Below the pieces are notes generated by a model. The model was given only the letters and a program-made list of their open reading frames with translations. It made no database searches and had not been told where the DNA came from. From the NCBI GenBank assembly GCA_001781625.1, contig MFLS01000026.1, positions 1 to 14,608 of the forward strand: a DNA stretch of 14,608 nt. The letters are read 5' to 3'. The position numbers and the translations under genes were made by a program. This document shows, in pieces, positions 5,542 through 11,562 of the stretch. Within the stretch, counting starts at the first letter, position 1, and each line of letters starts with the position of its first letter. This DNA comes from Candidatus Kaiserbacteria bacterium RIFCSPHIGHO2_12_FULL_56_13 (GTDB lineage Bacteria > Patescibacteriota > Minisyncoccia > Phycocordibacterales > Phycocordibacteraceae).

Positions 5542-8366
5542 ATCACGAGATTGAGGATCCTGCCCGGTACATAAACCACCCTTTTCGGCTTTCTCCCGCC
5601 AAGCGCGGTGACCACCGCCGCAATATGCTTTGCCGCAGCGACCGCTTCACTCTCTGACGCGGTCGTGGTAAGCCGGATTGCACCGCGTTTTTTGCCATTG
5701 ACCTGCGCGATAACCTCGACCGTCTCTCCCTTGAGGGGCGCGGGGCCGGCTTTGGGCCATGTCTGCTGATGCACGCTCCCCTTCCCGCCAAGTTCGTTCC
5801 ACAGATGCTCGGCAAGATGCGGTGCGAAGGGAGCAAGGAGGACCACAAATTCGCGCATCACCTTTTGCGAGATCTTCTTGGCTTTTTCAAGCTCGTTCAA
5901 CAAAGTCATGAGGGCGGCGATCGCCGTATTGAATTTAAACCGCTCGCAATCAGCCTCGACTTTGGCCGCGGCGCGCGCCGCTATGCTCGAGAGATGGGTG
6001 AGATGCGGGCCGGCCTCTGCTCTCAATGCGAGCCGTACGATTCGATCAAGGAATTTGCGCATAGCCGCAACTCCGTCGAGATTCCACGGGTAGTTCCCCG
6101 CTTCGTTATAGGGGCCGATGAAGGCAAGATACACGCGGACGGCATCAGCGCCGTACTTTTTGACGAACTCGTCGGGATTAATGACATTCCCCTTGCTTTT
6201 GCTCATCTTCTCACCATCGGGGCCGAGAATAATGCCGCGATTATAACGTTCTAAGAATGGCTCGTCGCCCGGGACTAAGGCGAGGTCGTAGAGTGCCTTG
6301 TAAAAAAAGCGCGCGTAGAGGAGATGCATCGTCGTGTGCTCGCTCCCGCCCGAGTAACGATCGACGGGGAGCCACTTCTTCATTAATCTTTTATCACTGA
6401 AATCGTGCTCGTTCTTCGGCGCGAGGTAGCGCATGAAATACCACGAAGAGTCGACGAAGGTGTCGAGGGTATCGTATTCAGGTAGCCAGCCCTTGCCGAA
6501 AAGCTTCTCGACCCTCTCTTTGAGCTCTTTCGACGAGGCGAGGGGGCTCCCTTTTTCGTTAGGCCGAAAGTCGGCATCGGTCGGGAGGAGCCACGGCAAG
6601 TGTTCGGGAGGCACCGGGTGTGGCTTGCCCTCGGGGTCGTAGACGACCGGTATCGGGCACCCCCAATAGCGCTGGCGCGAGACGAGCCAGTCGCGAATGC
6701 GAAACTCCGTCGCTTGCTCTCCGCCGACCGCCTTCACGATGTCCGACTTTGCCTCTTCGCTGTCGCGGCCCGAGAATTCAGCGGAATCAGCTAGGATACC
6801 GGAGCCCACGTAAGCCGCTTCACGTTGAAGCGAGTTCCAAAGGAACTTTTGACCATTCGGAACCAGAGTCTGTTCAACCTCTTCTCGCGGCACCCACCGA
6901 TACTGATGCTTGGCTTGCTCTTCGGGGGGCACAGGGTCTTGCGATCCATCCGTAAGCTGGAAATACAGTGAACTGAAATGCGCGAACTGATTGCGTTGCT
7001 TCGGGGTATGAAAAAATCTGCTGTGGTAACGAGTCAGTTCTTTTACGAGCCTGAGATTTCGATATCCGGTTTCTTCAATAATTTCGCGGCAAGCAGCATC
7101 CTGCGGTGTCTGGTCTTCCTCGACTCCTCCCGTTATGAATGTCGTCCAGGCAACACCCTTCCAGTCGAGGAGCAGATACGCGTCATCCTTCCAGTGCTTC
7201 ACGATCGCGGTAATTGCCGGCCGTTCGACAAACGGCAGATTGGGTTTAGGAGTATCGTCCTCGCGCCTGCCGACGAAAAGAGGCTCAACAACCTGCTTGA
7301 TCGGGAGGTCGTACTTTTTCGCAAACTCGTAGTCGCGTTCGTCGTGCGCGGGAACAGCCATCACGGCGCCCGTGCCGTACGAGGCGAGCACGTAATCAGC
7401 AAGGTATATCGGTATCTCCTTTTTTGTCGCGGGGTTAATGGCTGAAACACCTTCGAGTTTCACCCCCGTCTTTTCTTTTTGCTCGCTCCGCTCCCGTTCT
7501 GTCTTCTTTCTTGTCTCGGCAATGTACTTTTCGACTTCTTTCTCATTAGAAAAATTGATCTTTGAAACGAAGGGGTGCTCCGGGGCGAGCACGACATAGG
7601 TCGCGCCGTAGATCGTATCCGGCCGTGTCGTAAAAATCTCGATTTTTTTGTTTTGGCCAGAAATTAAAAAAGTAATGCGTGCTCCTTCGCTCTTGCCTAT
7701 CCATGCCCTCTGGGCCTCTTTTATCTCTTCGCGCCATGGGAGAGGCTCTAAATCCTCGAGAAGACGCTCGGCATACTCGGTGATTTTAAGGAACCACTGC
7801 GTGAGTCGCTTCTCCTCGACCGGCGTGCCGCACCGCTCGCATGCCCCGTCGATAACTTGCTCGTTCGCGAGCACCGTCTGGTCTTTAGGGCACCATTTGA
7901 CGGGAGCCTCCGCTCTATAGGCGAGGCCGTGCTCCATGAGTTTTAAAAAGAGCCACTGCGTCCATTTGTAGTAGGCAGGTTCGCAGGTAACGACTTCGCG
8001 GTTCCAATCGAATGAGGCGCCCATCGAGCGCAATTGCCCTCGCATGCGCTCCATATTTTTGTAGGTCCATTCCTTAGGGTCGAGTTTGTTCTTGAGCGCA
8101 GCATTTTCAGCCGGGAGACCAAAGGCGTCGAACCCTATGGGGAAGAGGACATTCGCTCCCTGCATGCGCTTGGTGCGTGCAAAGATATCGGTCACCGCAA
8201 ACGCAAACCAGTGCCCGATATGCAGATCGCCCGAAGAGTACGGGAATTCGGAGAGGAGATAATAAGGCTTTTTCGCAGCGTTTTTGAGGTCGGTTTGGTA
8301 AAGCCCCAAGGACGCCCATTTTTCTTGGGCACGCTTCTCTATCTCTTCGTGGTCGAACCCACGCAT
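5538..8366 (-). CDS. leuS: Leucyl-tRNA synthetase with a Nudix-like insert
   Basis: A class I synthetase charging tRNA-Leu, 942 residues. Seen: HIGH at 49-52; a Zn-binding knuckle with C159 and C176-x-x-C179; editing-domain motifs TTRPDT (246-251) and GTGAVMAVPAHDERDY (331-346); KMSKS at 720-724; a C-terminal domain to 942. Inside the CP1 editing domain, between KYDLPIKQVVEP (about 351-362) and AAYVGSGILADSAEFSG (about 517-533), about 150 extra residues are inserted. They contain GGVEED-Q-TPQDAAC-REIIEETGY (413-435), a Nudix box (GX5EX7REUXEEXGU) with the first Glu replaced by Gln. The metal-binding REIIEE core is intact. Start ATG 8366 has GAGGTAA 8 bases upstream, formed by the end of the preceding gene, 7 bases away, so the two are coupled. 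Confidence 0.97.
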   Translation of the reverse strand: MRGFDHEEIEKRAQEKWASLGLYQTDLKNAAKKPYYLLSEFPYSSGDLHIGHWFAFAVTDIFARTKRMQGANVLFPIGFDAFGLPAENAALKNKLDPKEWTYKNMERMRGQLRSMGASFDWNREVVTCEPAYYKWTQWLFLKLMEHGLAYRAEAPVKWCPKDQTVLANEQVIDGACERCGTPVEEKRLTQWFLKITEYAERLLEDLEPLPWREEIKEAQRAWIGKSEGARITFLISGQNKKIEIFTTRPDTIYGATYVVLAPEHPFVSKINFSNEKEVEKYIAETRKKTERERSEQKEKTGVKLEGVSAINPATKKEIPIYLADYVLASYGTGAVMAVPAHDERDYEFAKKYDLPIKQVVEPLFVGRREDDTPKPNLPFVERPAITAIVKHWKDDAYLLLDWKGVAWTTFITGGVEEDQTPQDAACREIIEETGYRNLRLVKELTRYHSRFFHTPKQRNQFAHFSSLYFQLTDGSQDPVPPEEQAKHQYRWVPREEVEQTLVPNGQKFLWNSLQREAAYVGSGILADSAEFSGRDSEEAKSDIVKAVGGEQATEFRIRDWLVSRQRYWGCPIPVVYDPEGKPHPVPPEHLPWLLPTDADFRPNEKGSPLASSKELKERVEKLFGKGWLPEYDTLDTFVDSSWYFMRYLAPKNEHDFSDKRLMKKWLPVDRYSGGSEHTTMHLLYARFFYKALYDLALVPGDEPFLERYNRGIILGPDGEKMSKSKGNVINPDEFVKKYGADAVRVYLAFIGPYNEAGNYPWNLDGVAAMRKFLDRIVRLALRAEAGPHLTHLSSIAARAAAKVEADCERFKFNTAIAALMTLLNELEKAKKISQKVMREFVVLLAPFAPHLAEHLWNELGGKGSVHQQTWPKAGPAPLKGETVEVIAQVNGKKRGAIRLTTTASESEAVAAAKHIAAVVTALGGRKPKRVVYVPGRILNLVI

Positions 8367-8373
8367 GGCGTCG

Positions 8374-9318
8374 TTACCTCGAGAGCGGCGGGTACCGTTC
8401 AGGGTCTATGGTGCGCGCAAAACAGATGCGGCCCTCGCCGTGCTGCCAGTTATCGGTCTCTCCCTTGGCCGGATACGCACTGGGTGCAATCGCTTCAGTA
8501 CGGAATGAAACGGAGTCTCTTTGGGATTCGGCGTTAAAGGTGGCGCATAGCTCGAATGCACGTATACCCGTTACTACATACTCGTACGGCTCGCCGGTTT
8601 GAGGGTCAGAGGGCGCGGTGTAGCCCGCGATAGGGTCAGCAAGATCCTCAAGCGAGCTCGGGAGCGTTTGCTTTGCCTGCCAGTAGTAAACGACTTGATA
8701 TTGAATATTCTGGAGATCGCTCACCTTTTGCTCATCATAGCGATACAAGCGCGCCTGCCACGGCGTGCCCACGATGAAAAAACCGGCAACAATAGAGACG
8801 AGGATCAGTGCCCCGACGGCAAAACCGATGGTGCGCGCCTTTCCCGAGTTACGCTCCCAGTAGCCTCGAAGATCAGCAAGGAAGTGGAGAAAGGTCGCGC
8901 CAACGACAACGAAAATGACGAGCACCTTGAGAGCGAAGCGTATGGTCACGTCTCCGTTGAAGAAGTACATGATGAGCGTGATAAGGTCGCCGACGACCGT
9001 AACGCCAGCGATGAAGAGAGTCAGGTAGAGCGCCCAACGACGTATCCAAATATGCGCGCGGGTTGGGTCTGTCTCGATACTGCGGCGGATGAGTCGGATG
9101 AGAAGGAGAAAGATGGGATACAGAACGATGAGGGACGCCATCTGATAGCTGATACCGCCCGAGTATGGGTCGCTTGAGTAGTACGCGAGCGGATCAGGGA
9201 ACGCGTAGTTGAGGTAACTGAATAAGAGCGCGATGAACGCGAATACGCTCGTGTAGAGAGCGGCCATCGCCCCGAACCAGAGAAAGAAATCTTTCGGGGT
9301 TATCTTGGGTTTATCCAT
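8374..9318 (-). CDS. DUF5671-like integral membrane protein with pilin-like C-terminal domain
   Basis: 314 residues from ATG 9318. Five membrane helices are visible (about 12-40, 58-78, 95-120, 128-148, 165-185), with the DUF5671-like signatures LNYAFPDPLAYY, ASLIVLYPIF, LTLFIAGVTVVGDLITLI and IRFALKVLVIFVVVGA. A C-terminal extracytoplasmic part follows (about 186-314), where QKVSDLQNIQYQVVYYW, LPSSLEDL and DPQTGEPYEYVV resemble the globular part of GspG-type pseudopilins. Function unknown. A longer frame starting at 9366 is rejected because that ATG lies inside the terminator stem and upstream of the -10. Its end carries the ribosome site of leuS. Confidence 0.85.
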   Translation of the reverse strand: MDKPKITPKDFFLWFGAMAALYTSVFAFIALLFSYLNYAFPDPLAYYSSDPYSGGISYQMASLIVLYPIFLLLIRLIRRSIETDPTRAHIWIRRWALYLTLFIAGVTVVGDLITLIMYFFNGDVTIRFALKVLVIFVVVGATFLHFLADLRGYWERNSGKARTIGFAVGALILVSIVAGFFIVGTPWQARLYRYDEQKVSDLQNIQYQVVYYWQAKQTLPSSLEDLADPIAGYTAPSDPQTGEPYEYVVTGIRAFELCATFNAESQRDSVSFRTEAIAPSAYPAKGETDNWQHGEGRICFARTIDPERYPPLSR

Positions 9319-9327
9319 AGGTCCCAA

Positions 9328-9336
9328 ATTATACCA
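9328..9336 (-). promoter_or_regulatory. Extended -10 promoter of the DUF5671-leuS operon
   Basis: Minus-strand TGGTATAAT: consensus TATAAT (9333-9328) with the TGn extension. ATG 9318 follows after 9 bases (TTGGGACCT), so the leader would be only a few bases long. No clear -35; the preceding sequence is the T-run of the upstream terminator. Confidence 0.65.
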
Positions 9337-9341
9337 CAGGC

Positions 9342-9381
9342 AAAAAGAGTAAACCCGCAATCGCATTCTGCGATTGCGGGT
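9342..9381 (-). terminator. Intrinsic terminator of the small membrane protein gene
   Basis: Perfect 13-bp stem (minus ACCCGCAATCGCA, 9381-9369; TGCGATTGCGGGT, 9365-9353) with a 3-base loop, followed on the minus strand by TTACTCTTTTT. It ends the unit at 9403-9687 just before the next promoter. Confidence 0.85.
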
Positions 9382-9402
9382 CTTTGATTGAAGCGCTTAT
9401 CT

Positions 9403-9687
9403 TCAGCGAGCGCCGGCGCCGGCGTTATGAGTCCGGAACGCCCACCGAAAAAGGTCGATGAGACGCGCGAACACATAGCCAACGATGATGCCGATGAAAA
9501 GCGTTAGGAGCCGCTGCGCATACGGCGCAACGCCACTGTAGAACGCCCACAGGGGATTCTGCACTGTCTGCATGGCGCCGATGGGGTCGTTCGCGGCGAA
9601 GACGAACCACGCCTGCGAGAAGAAGCCCCAGATGAACAACCAGTACGTGAGAAAAACGATTCCCAACATGGCAAGGAACTTGACCAT
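9403..9687 (-). CDS. Small two-helix membrane protein, unknown function
   Basis: 94 residues from ATG 9687, chosen over an in-frame start at 9723 because GGAGGT lies 6 bases upstream. Two hydrophobic helices (about 3-21 and 58-80) are joined by a loop of about 35 residues rich in aromatic residues and Asn/Pro (AANDPIGAM, QNPLWAFY). The short basic tail is followed by Gly/Ala. I recognise no family. It is a single-gene unit with its own promoter, a leader of about 45 bases and a terminator. This contrasts with the leaderless arrangement of its neighbours. Confidence 0.65.
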   Translation of the reverse strand: MVKFLAMLGIVFLTYWLFIWGFFSQAWFVFAANDPIGAMQTVQNPLWAFYSGVAPYAQRLLTLFIGIIVGYVFARLIDLFRWAFRTHNAGAGAR

Positions 9688-9739
9688 GACTACCTCCAGA
9701 GGTTTAAGCAACACGCCGCCCATTCGCGGCTTGGTTTAC

Positions 9740-9768
9740 AGCATATCAGCAATCAGATGACTTGTCAA
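9740..9768 (-). promoter_or_regulatory. Promoter of the small membrane protein gene
   Basis: Consensus TTGACA (9768-9763), 17 bases, TATGCT (9745-9740) preceded by TGA as an extended -10. The -35 contains the ychF stop codon (TGA, 9767-9765). Predicted start is near 9733. Confidence 0.8.
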
Positions 9769-10862
9769 CTATGCAAGAACAGTATCACGTCGCCGTCGCG
9801 GACAATGTACTCCTTCCCTTCTGTCCGCACTTTTGCCTGCTCGCGTGCCGCGGCGTATGAACTCGCGGCGAGGAGATCTGTGCAGGAGACGATCTCGGCG
9901 CGGATAAACTTATCGCGAAAATCGCTGTGGATCGCGGCGCCTGCGAGGGGGGCGATACTCCCTTCCCGAACGGTCCACGCCCGCGTCTCTTTAGGGCCGG
10001 TGGTGAAAAAGGAGATAAGCCCCAAGGCTGCATACGCGCCGCGGATCAAATCTCTGATCCCGTCGTCATGAACGCCGAACTCCTCGCGAAACGATTGCCG
10101 GTCAATATCAGCAACCTCATTGAGTTCTCGCTCGGTCGCCGCATCTACTTTGACATATTTGCCGCCGAGTTTTTCGATCATCTCATATGCGCGCTCGGCC
10201 CTCCCATCGTTAAGCTCGTCGAGGTTGTGCCCGCCGCTCTTCTTGTTGAGGGTGTACAAGATTGGTTTCATTGTCAAAAGATTCAAGTGCGCCACGAGCG
10301 CCGCTTCGTCTTGCAAAAGGACGATGAGCCGCGCGAGCTTCCCCTCACCAAACCCTTGCTCGAGCTTTGCAAGCACGGCATCTTCTGCCTTCGCCTCTAT
10401 AACGCCCGCCTTGATATCTCGCACGAGCTTCTCGCGGCGTGCCCGCACCTGCTCGAGGTCGGCGAGCGCGAGCTCAAGATTGACGGTCTCGATGTCGCGC
10501 GCGGGTTCCACCTCGCCTTCAACATGCGTGATATCGGGGTCATCAAAAAATCGCACCACCTCAAGTATCGCGTCTACCTCGCGTATATGCGAGAGGAATT
10601 GGTTGCCGAGCCCTGCGCCTTCGGCGGCGCCCCTCACGAGGCCCGCGATGTCGACGAATTCAATTGCGGCCGGTATAACCTTCTCGCTTTTTGAGAGCAC
10701 GGCGAGTTTGTTGAGGCGCTCGTCAGGGACGCCGACAACACCGACTGCGGGGTCAATTGTACAAAACGGATAATTCTCGCATGGCACGCTCTGCTTCGTG
10801 AGAGCATTAAACAATGTCGATTTCCCGACATTGGGTAATCCAACGATACCGATCTTCAACAT
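9765..10862 (-). CDS. ychF: Ribosome-associated P-loop ATPase/GTPase YchF
   Basis: YchF (the OLA1 family) is an Obg-related ATPase that binds ribosomes and acts in stress response and translation. From ATG 10862 it has 365 residues, the normal size: P-loop GLPNVGKS (8-15), PFCTIDPAVGVVGVPD (switch I region), FVDIAGLVRGAAEGAGLGNQFL (69-90, G3 and switch II, quoted as two motifs DIAGLV and GAGLGNQFL), a helical insert (about 120-195) and a C-terminal TGS-like domain (about 280-365, with TGPKETRAWTV). The family's NxxE nucleotide-specificity motif reads NKKS (206-209) here, so the Glu is missing. A longer frame from 10958 is rejected: it crosses the promoter. A 20-codon upstream ORF ends across the start codon. 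Confidence 0.93.
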   Translation of the reverse strand: MLKIGIVGLPNVGKSTLFNALTKQSVPCENYPFCTIDPAVGVVGVPDERLNKLAVLSKSEKVIPAAIEFVDIAGLVRGAAEGAGLGNQFLSHIREVDAILEVVRFFDDPDITHVEGEVEPARDIETVNLELALADLEQVRARREKLVRDIKAGVIEAKAEDAVLAKLEQGFGEGKLARLIVLLQDEAALVAHLNLLTMKPILYTLNKKSGGHNLDELNDGRAERAYEMIEKLGGKYVKVDAATERELNEVADIDRQSFREEFGVHDDGIRDLIRGAYAALGLISFFTTGPKETRAWTVREGSIAPLAGAAIHSDFRDKFIRAEIVSCTDLLAASSYAAAREQAKVRTEGKEYIVRDGDVILFLHS

Positions 10863-10918
10863 ATTTCCCCACTCCGCCAGCTGGCGGACGGCAGGCCCAC
10901 AATCTCTATCTTGAGCAT
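10856..10918 (-). other. Upstream ORF echoing the ychF N-terminus
   Basis: From ATG 10918 the minus strand encodes 20 residues beginning MLKIEIVGLP; ychF itself begins MLKIGIVGLP, so 9 of 10 residues match. The codons differ at most positions (19 of 30 bases identical). After CCG the frame enters the palindrome at 10873-10888 and reads SASWRSGEIC before a TGA (10858-10856) that overlaps the second ychF codon. It is in another frame than ychF (offset 56 bases). It may be the remnant of an older ychF start or a translated leader that couples to ychF. Confidence 0.55.
10873..10888. repeat. Perfect 16-bp palindrome TCCGCCAGCTGGCGGA
   Basis: Every base pairs in the inverted repeat. It starts directly after the tenth codon of the ychF-like upstream ORF and lies 10 bases before the ychF ATG, where it could form a hairpin next to the ribosome site. 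It occurs once in this window. I believe similar palindromes recur in Patescibacteria genomes, but cannot check. Confidence 0.75.
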
Positions 10919-10929
10919 CGTTCAAACCT

Positions 10930-10958
10930 ATCATAAAAATAAAAAATAAAGCGCCCAA
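10930..10958 (-). promoter_or_regulatory. Candidate ychF promoter
   Basis: TATGAT (10935-10930) is one base from consensus; 17 bases upstream is TTGGGC (10958-10953), a weak -35 inside the terminator hairpin of the preceding RNA gene. The predicted start is 3-5 bases before the upstream ORF ATG and about 60 before ychF. Confidence 0.45.
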
Positions 10959-10980
10959 ACCTTTTGAGGGGTTCGGGCGC
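10936..10980 (-). terminator. Intrinsic terminator of the structured RNA
   Basis: Minus-strand GCGCCCGAACC (10980-10970), 8-base loop, GGTTTGGGCGC (10961-10951): 11 pairs including one G-U, followed by TTTATTTTTTATTTT. Confidence 0.88.
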
Positions 10981-11220
10981 CGAAGGTAGGTTGAGAAGTC
11001 GAAGTTCTCCAGAACTTTCGCTCTAAAGAACTTGCCAGCCCATGCTGGCCTCGCAATCCTACGACCAGGGTTCTAGTCGAGAAGAAAGACAAAAGCCTTG
11101 CGGCTTTCGTATCGAGGCCACAGAGGACCAGAAATTTCGCAGAACGCCGCTTCACGACGCGAAGAGTCCCTTTCGGGAGCTCTCCTGCTTTTCTAGCCCT
11201 CATCAGAGGCACCAACCTGC
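10936..11220 (-). ncRNA. Unidentified structured RNA, about 285 nt
   Basis: The unit has a promoter (11255-11226), predicted start near 11220, and an intrinsic terminator (10980-10936). Its ends pair: AGGTTG (11218-11213) with CAACCT (10993-10988), extended by GG/CC across one mismatch. In between are many hairpins: CCTC-TGAT-GAGG; GAGAG-C-TCCC-GAAA-GGGA-CTCTT; CGTCG-TGAAG-CGGCG; CGAAAGCC-GCAA-GGCTTTTG (11109-11090); CGACTAG-AACC-CTGGTCG; CCAGC-ATGG-GCTGG; AAGTTCT/AGAACTT. Two have GNRA loops. At least five helices contain G-U pairs on the minus strand that would be A-C on the plus strand, which fixes the transcribed strand. I found no diagnostic sequences of RNase P RNA, tmRNA, SRP RNA or 6S RNA. 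No protein is supported here. Confidence 0.7.
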
Positions 11221-11225
11221 CGGCT

Positions 11226-11255
11226 AGGATACTTTTGCCGCTTGGTGTTTGTCAA
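11226..11255 (-). promoter_or_regulatory. Promoter of the structured RNA
   Basis: Consensus TTGACA (11255-11250), 18 bases, TATCCT (11231-11226). The start falls at about 11221-11219, exactly where the closing helix of the RNA begins. Confidence 0.7.
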
Positions 11256-11347
11256 GCGTTCTTTCTCCCCAGAATTTCCCCAGAGTTATCAACAGCCCTC
11301 ACCTGCCCTTTTCTCCAAGATGTTTCACTTTACGCATCCTTGTCAGA
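11256..11347. other. Intergenic stretch without a recognised gene
   Basis: Lies between the promoter of the structured RNA and the accessory mosaic. The only pattern noted is TTTCCCCAGAGTTATCAACAG around 11275-11295 (quoted in part as TTATCAACA), one base from a DnaA box. No ORF or terminator is convincing. Confidence 0.4.
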
Positions 11348-11373
11348 AATGGTGGCTGACCCCATTATCCCAT
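11348..11373 (+). repeat. REP-like repeat copy, GTGGCTGACCCC orientation
   Basis: AATGGTGGCTGACCCCATT followed by ATCCC. It matches the flanks of the transposase at 13329-14003 and lies directly before the left RHS fragment. AATGG/CCATT can pair as a short imperfect hairpin. Confidence 0.8.
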
Positions 11374-11380
11374 TATCCAA

Positions 11381-11503
11381 TCAAACGGAAATATGGAAAC
11401 GGGCGGAATCTGGACGTATGGATGGGATTATAGAAACCGGCTCACGAGTGCAGGAAATGGCTCTGCGACCACAACCTTTTCGTATTCGTATGATGACCAG
11501 CGC
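11381..11503 (+). pseudogene. RHS/YD-repeat protein fragment
   Basis: About 41 codons in frame read SNGNMETGGIWTYGW, DYRNRLTSAGNGSATTTFSY, SYDDQR, a typical YD repeat (NGN...W-DYRNRL...TTT-Y-Y). RHS proteins are long secreted or surface shell proteins, often carrying toxic tips. The match begins just after a REP-like repeat and stops abruptly near 11503, after which the frame has no RHS character and runs into the end of the opposing gene. No start, no signal peptide: a remnant. It lies on the plus strand, whereas the RHS gene at the right edge lies on the minus strand. Confidence 0.75.
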
Positions 11504-11562
11504 AAAATGCAAAAACAAAACGGCAATTTTTATTTGAAATTATCGGCTTCGATTTTGATCCG

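Noticed and set aside
9319..9366. Upstream start (9366) for the DUF5671-like gene
   Set aside because: The codon lies in the terminator stem and upstream of the TATAAT at 9333-9328; ATG 9318 fits the family start.
9688..9723. Upstream start (9723) for the small membrane protein
   Set aside because: ATG 9687 has a strong GGAGGT site at the proper distance; the upstream ATG has none.
10863..10958. Upstream start (10958) for ychF
   Set aside because: Would add 32 residues not found in YchF and would begin inside the terminator and promoter.
11041..11100. tRNA-like T-loop GGGTTCTAGTC on the plus strand
   Set aside because: No cloverleaf can be built around it, and the sequence belongs to minus-strand hairpins of the structured RNA.
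10931..11215. 94-codon minus-strand ORF within the structured RNA
   Set aside because: It overlaps the whole RNA structure and reads through its terminator; composition is not protein-like and no ribosome site precedes it.
10936..11220. RNase P RNA, tmRNA, SRP RNA or 6S RNA as identity of the structured RNA
   Set aside because: No GAGGAAAGTCC or ACAGAA (RNase P), no tRNA-like end with CCA or T-loop (tmRNA), no GGAAGGAAGCA-like core (SRP), and not a single long rod with a central bubble (6S). A divergent homologue cannot be excluded by eye.
11286..11296. DnaA-box-like TTATCAACA and neighbouring TTTCCCCAGAG
   Set aside because: Resembles the classic TTTTCCACAGAGTTATCCACAG pattern, but is degenerate and single, with no dnaA, dnaN or AT-rich unwinding region; not enough for an origin.
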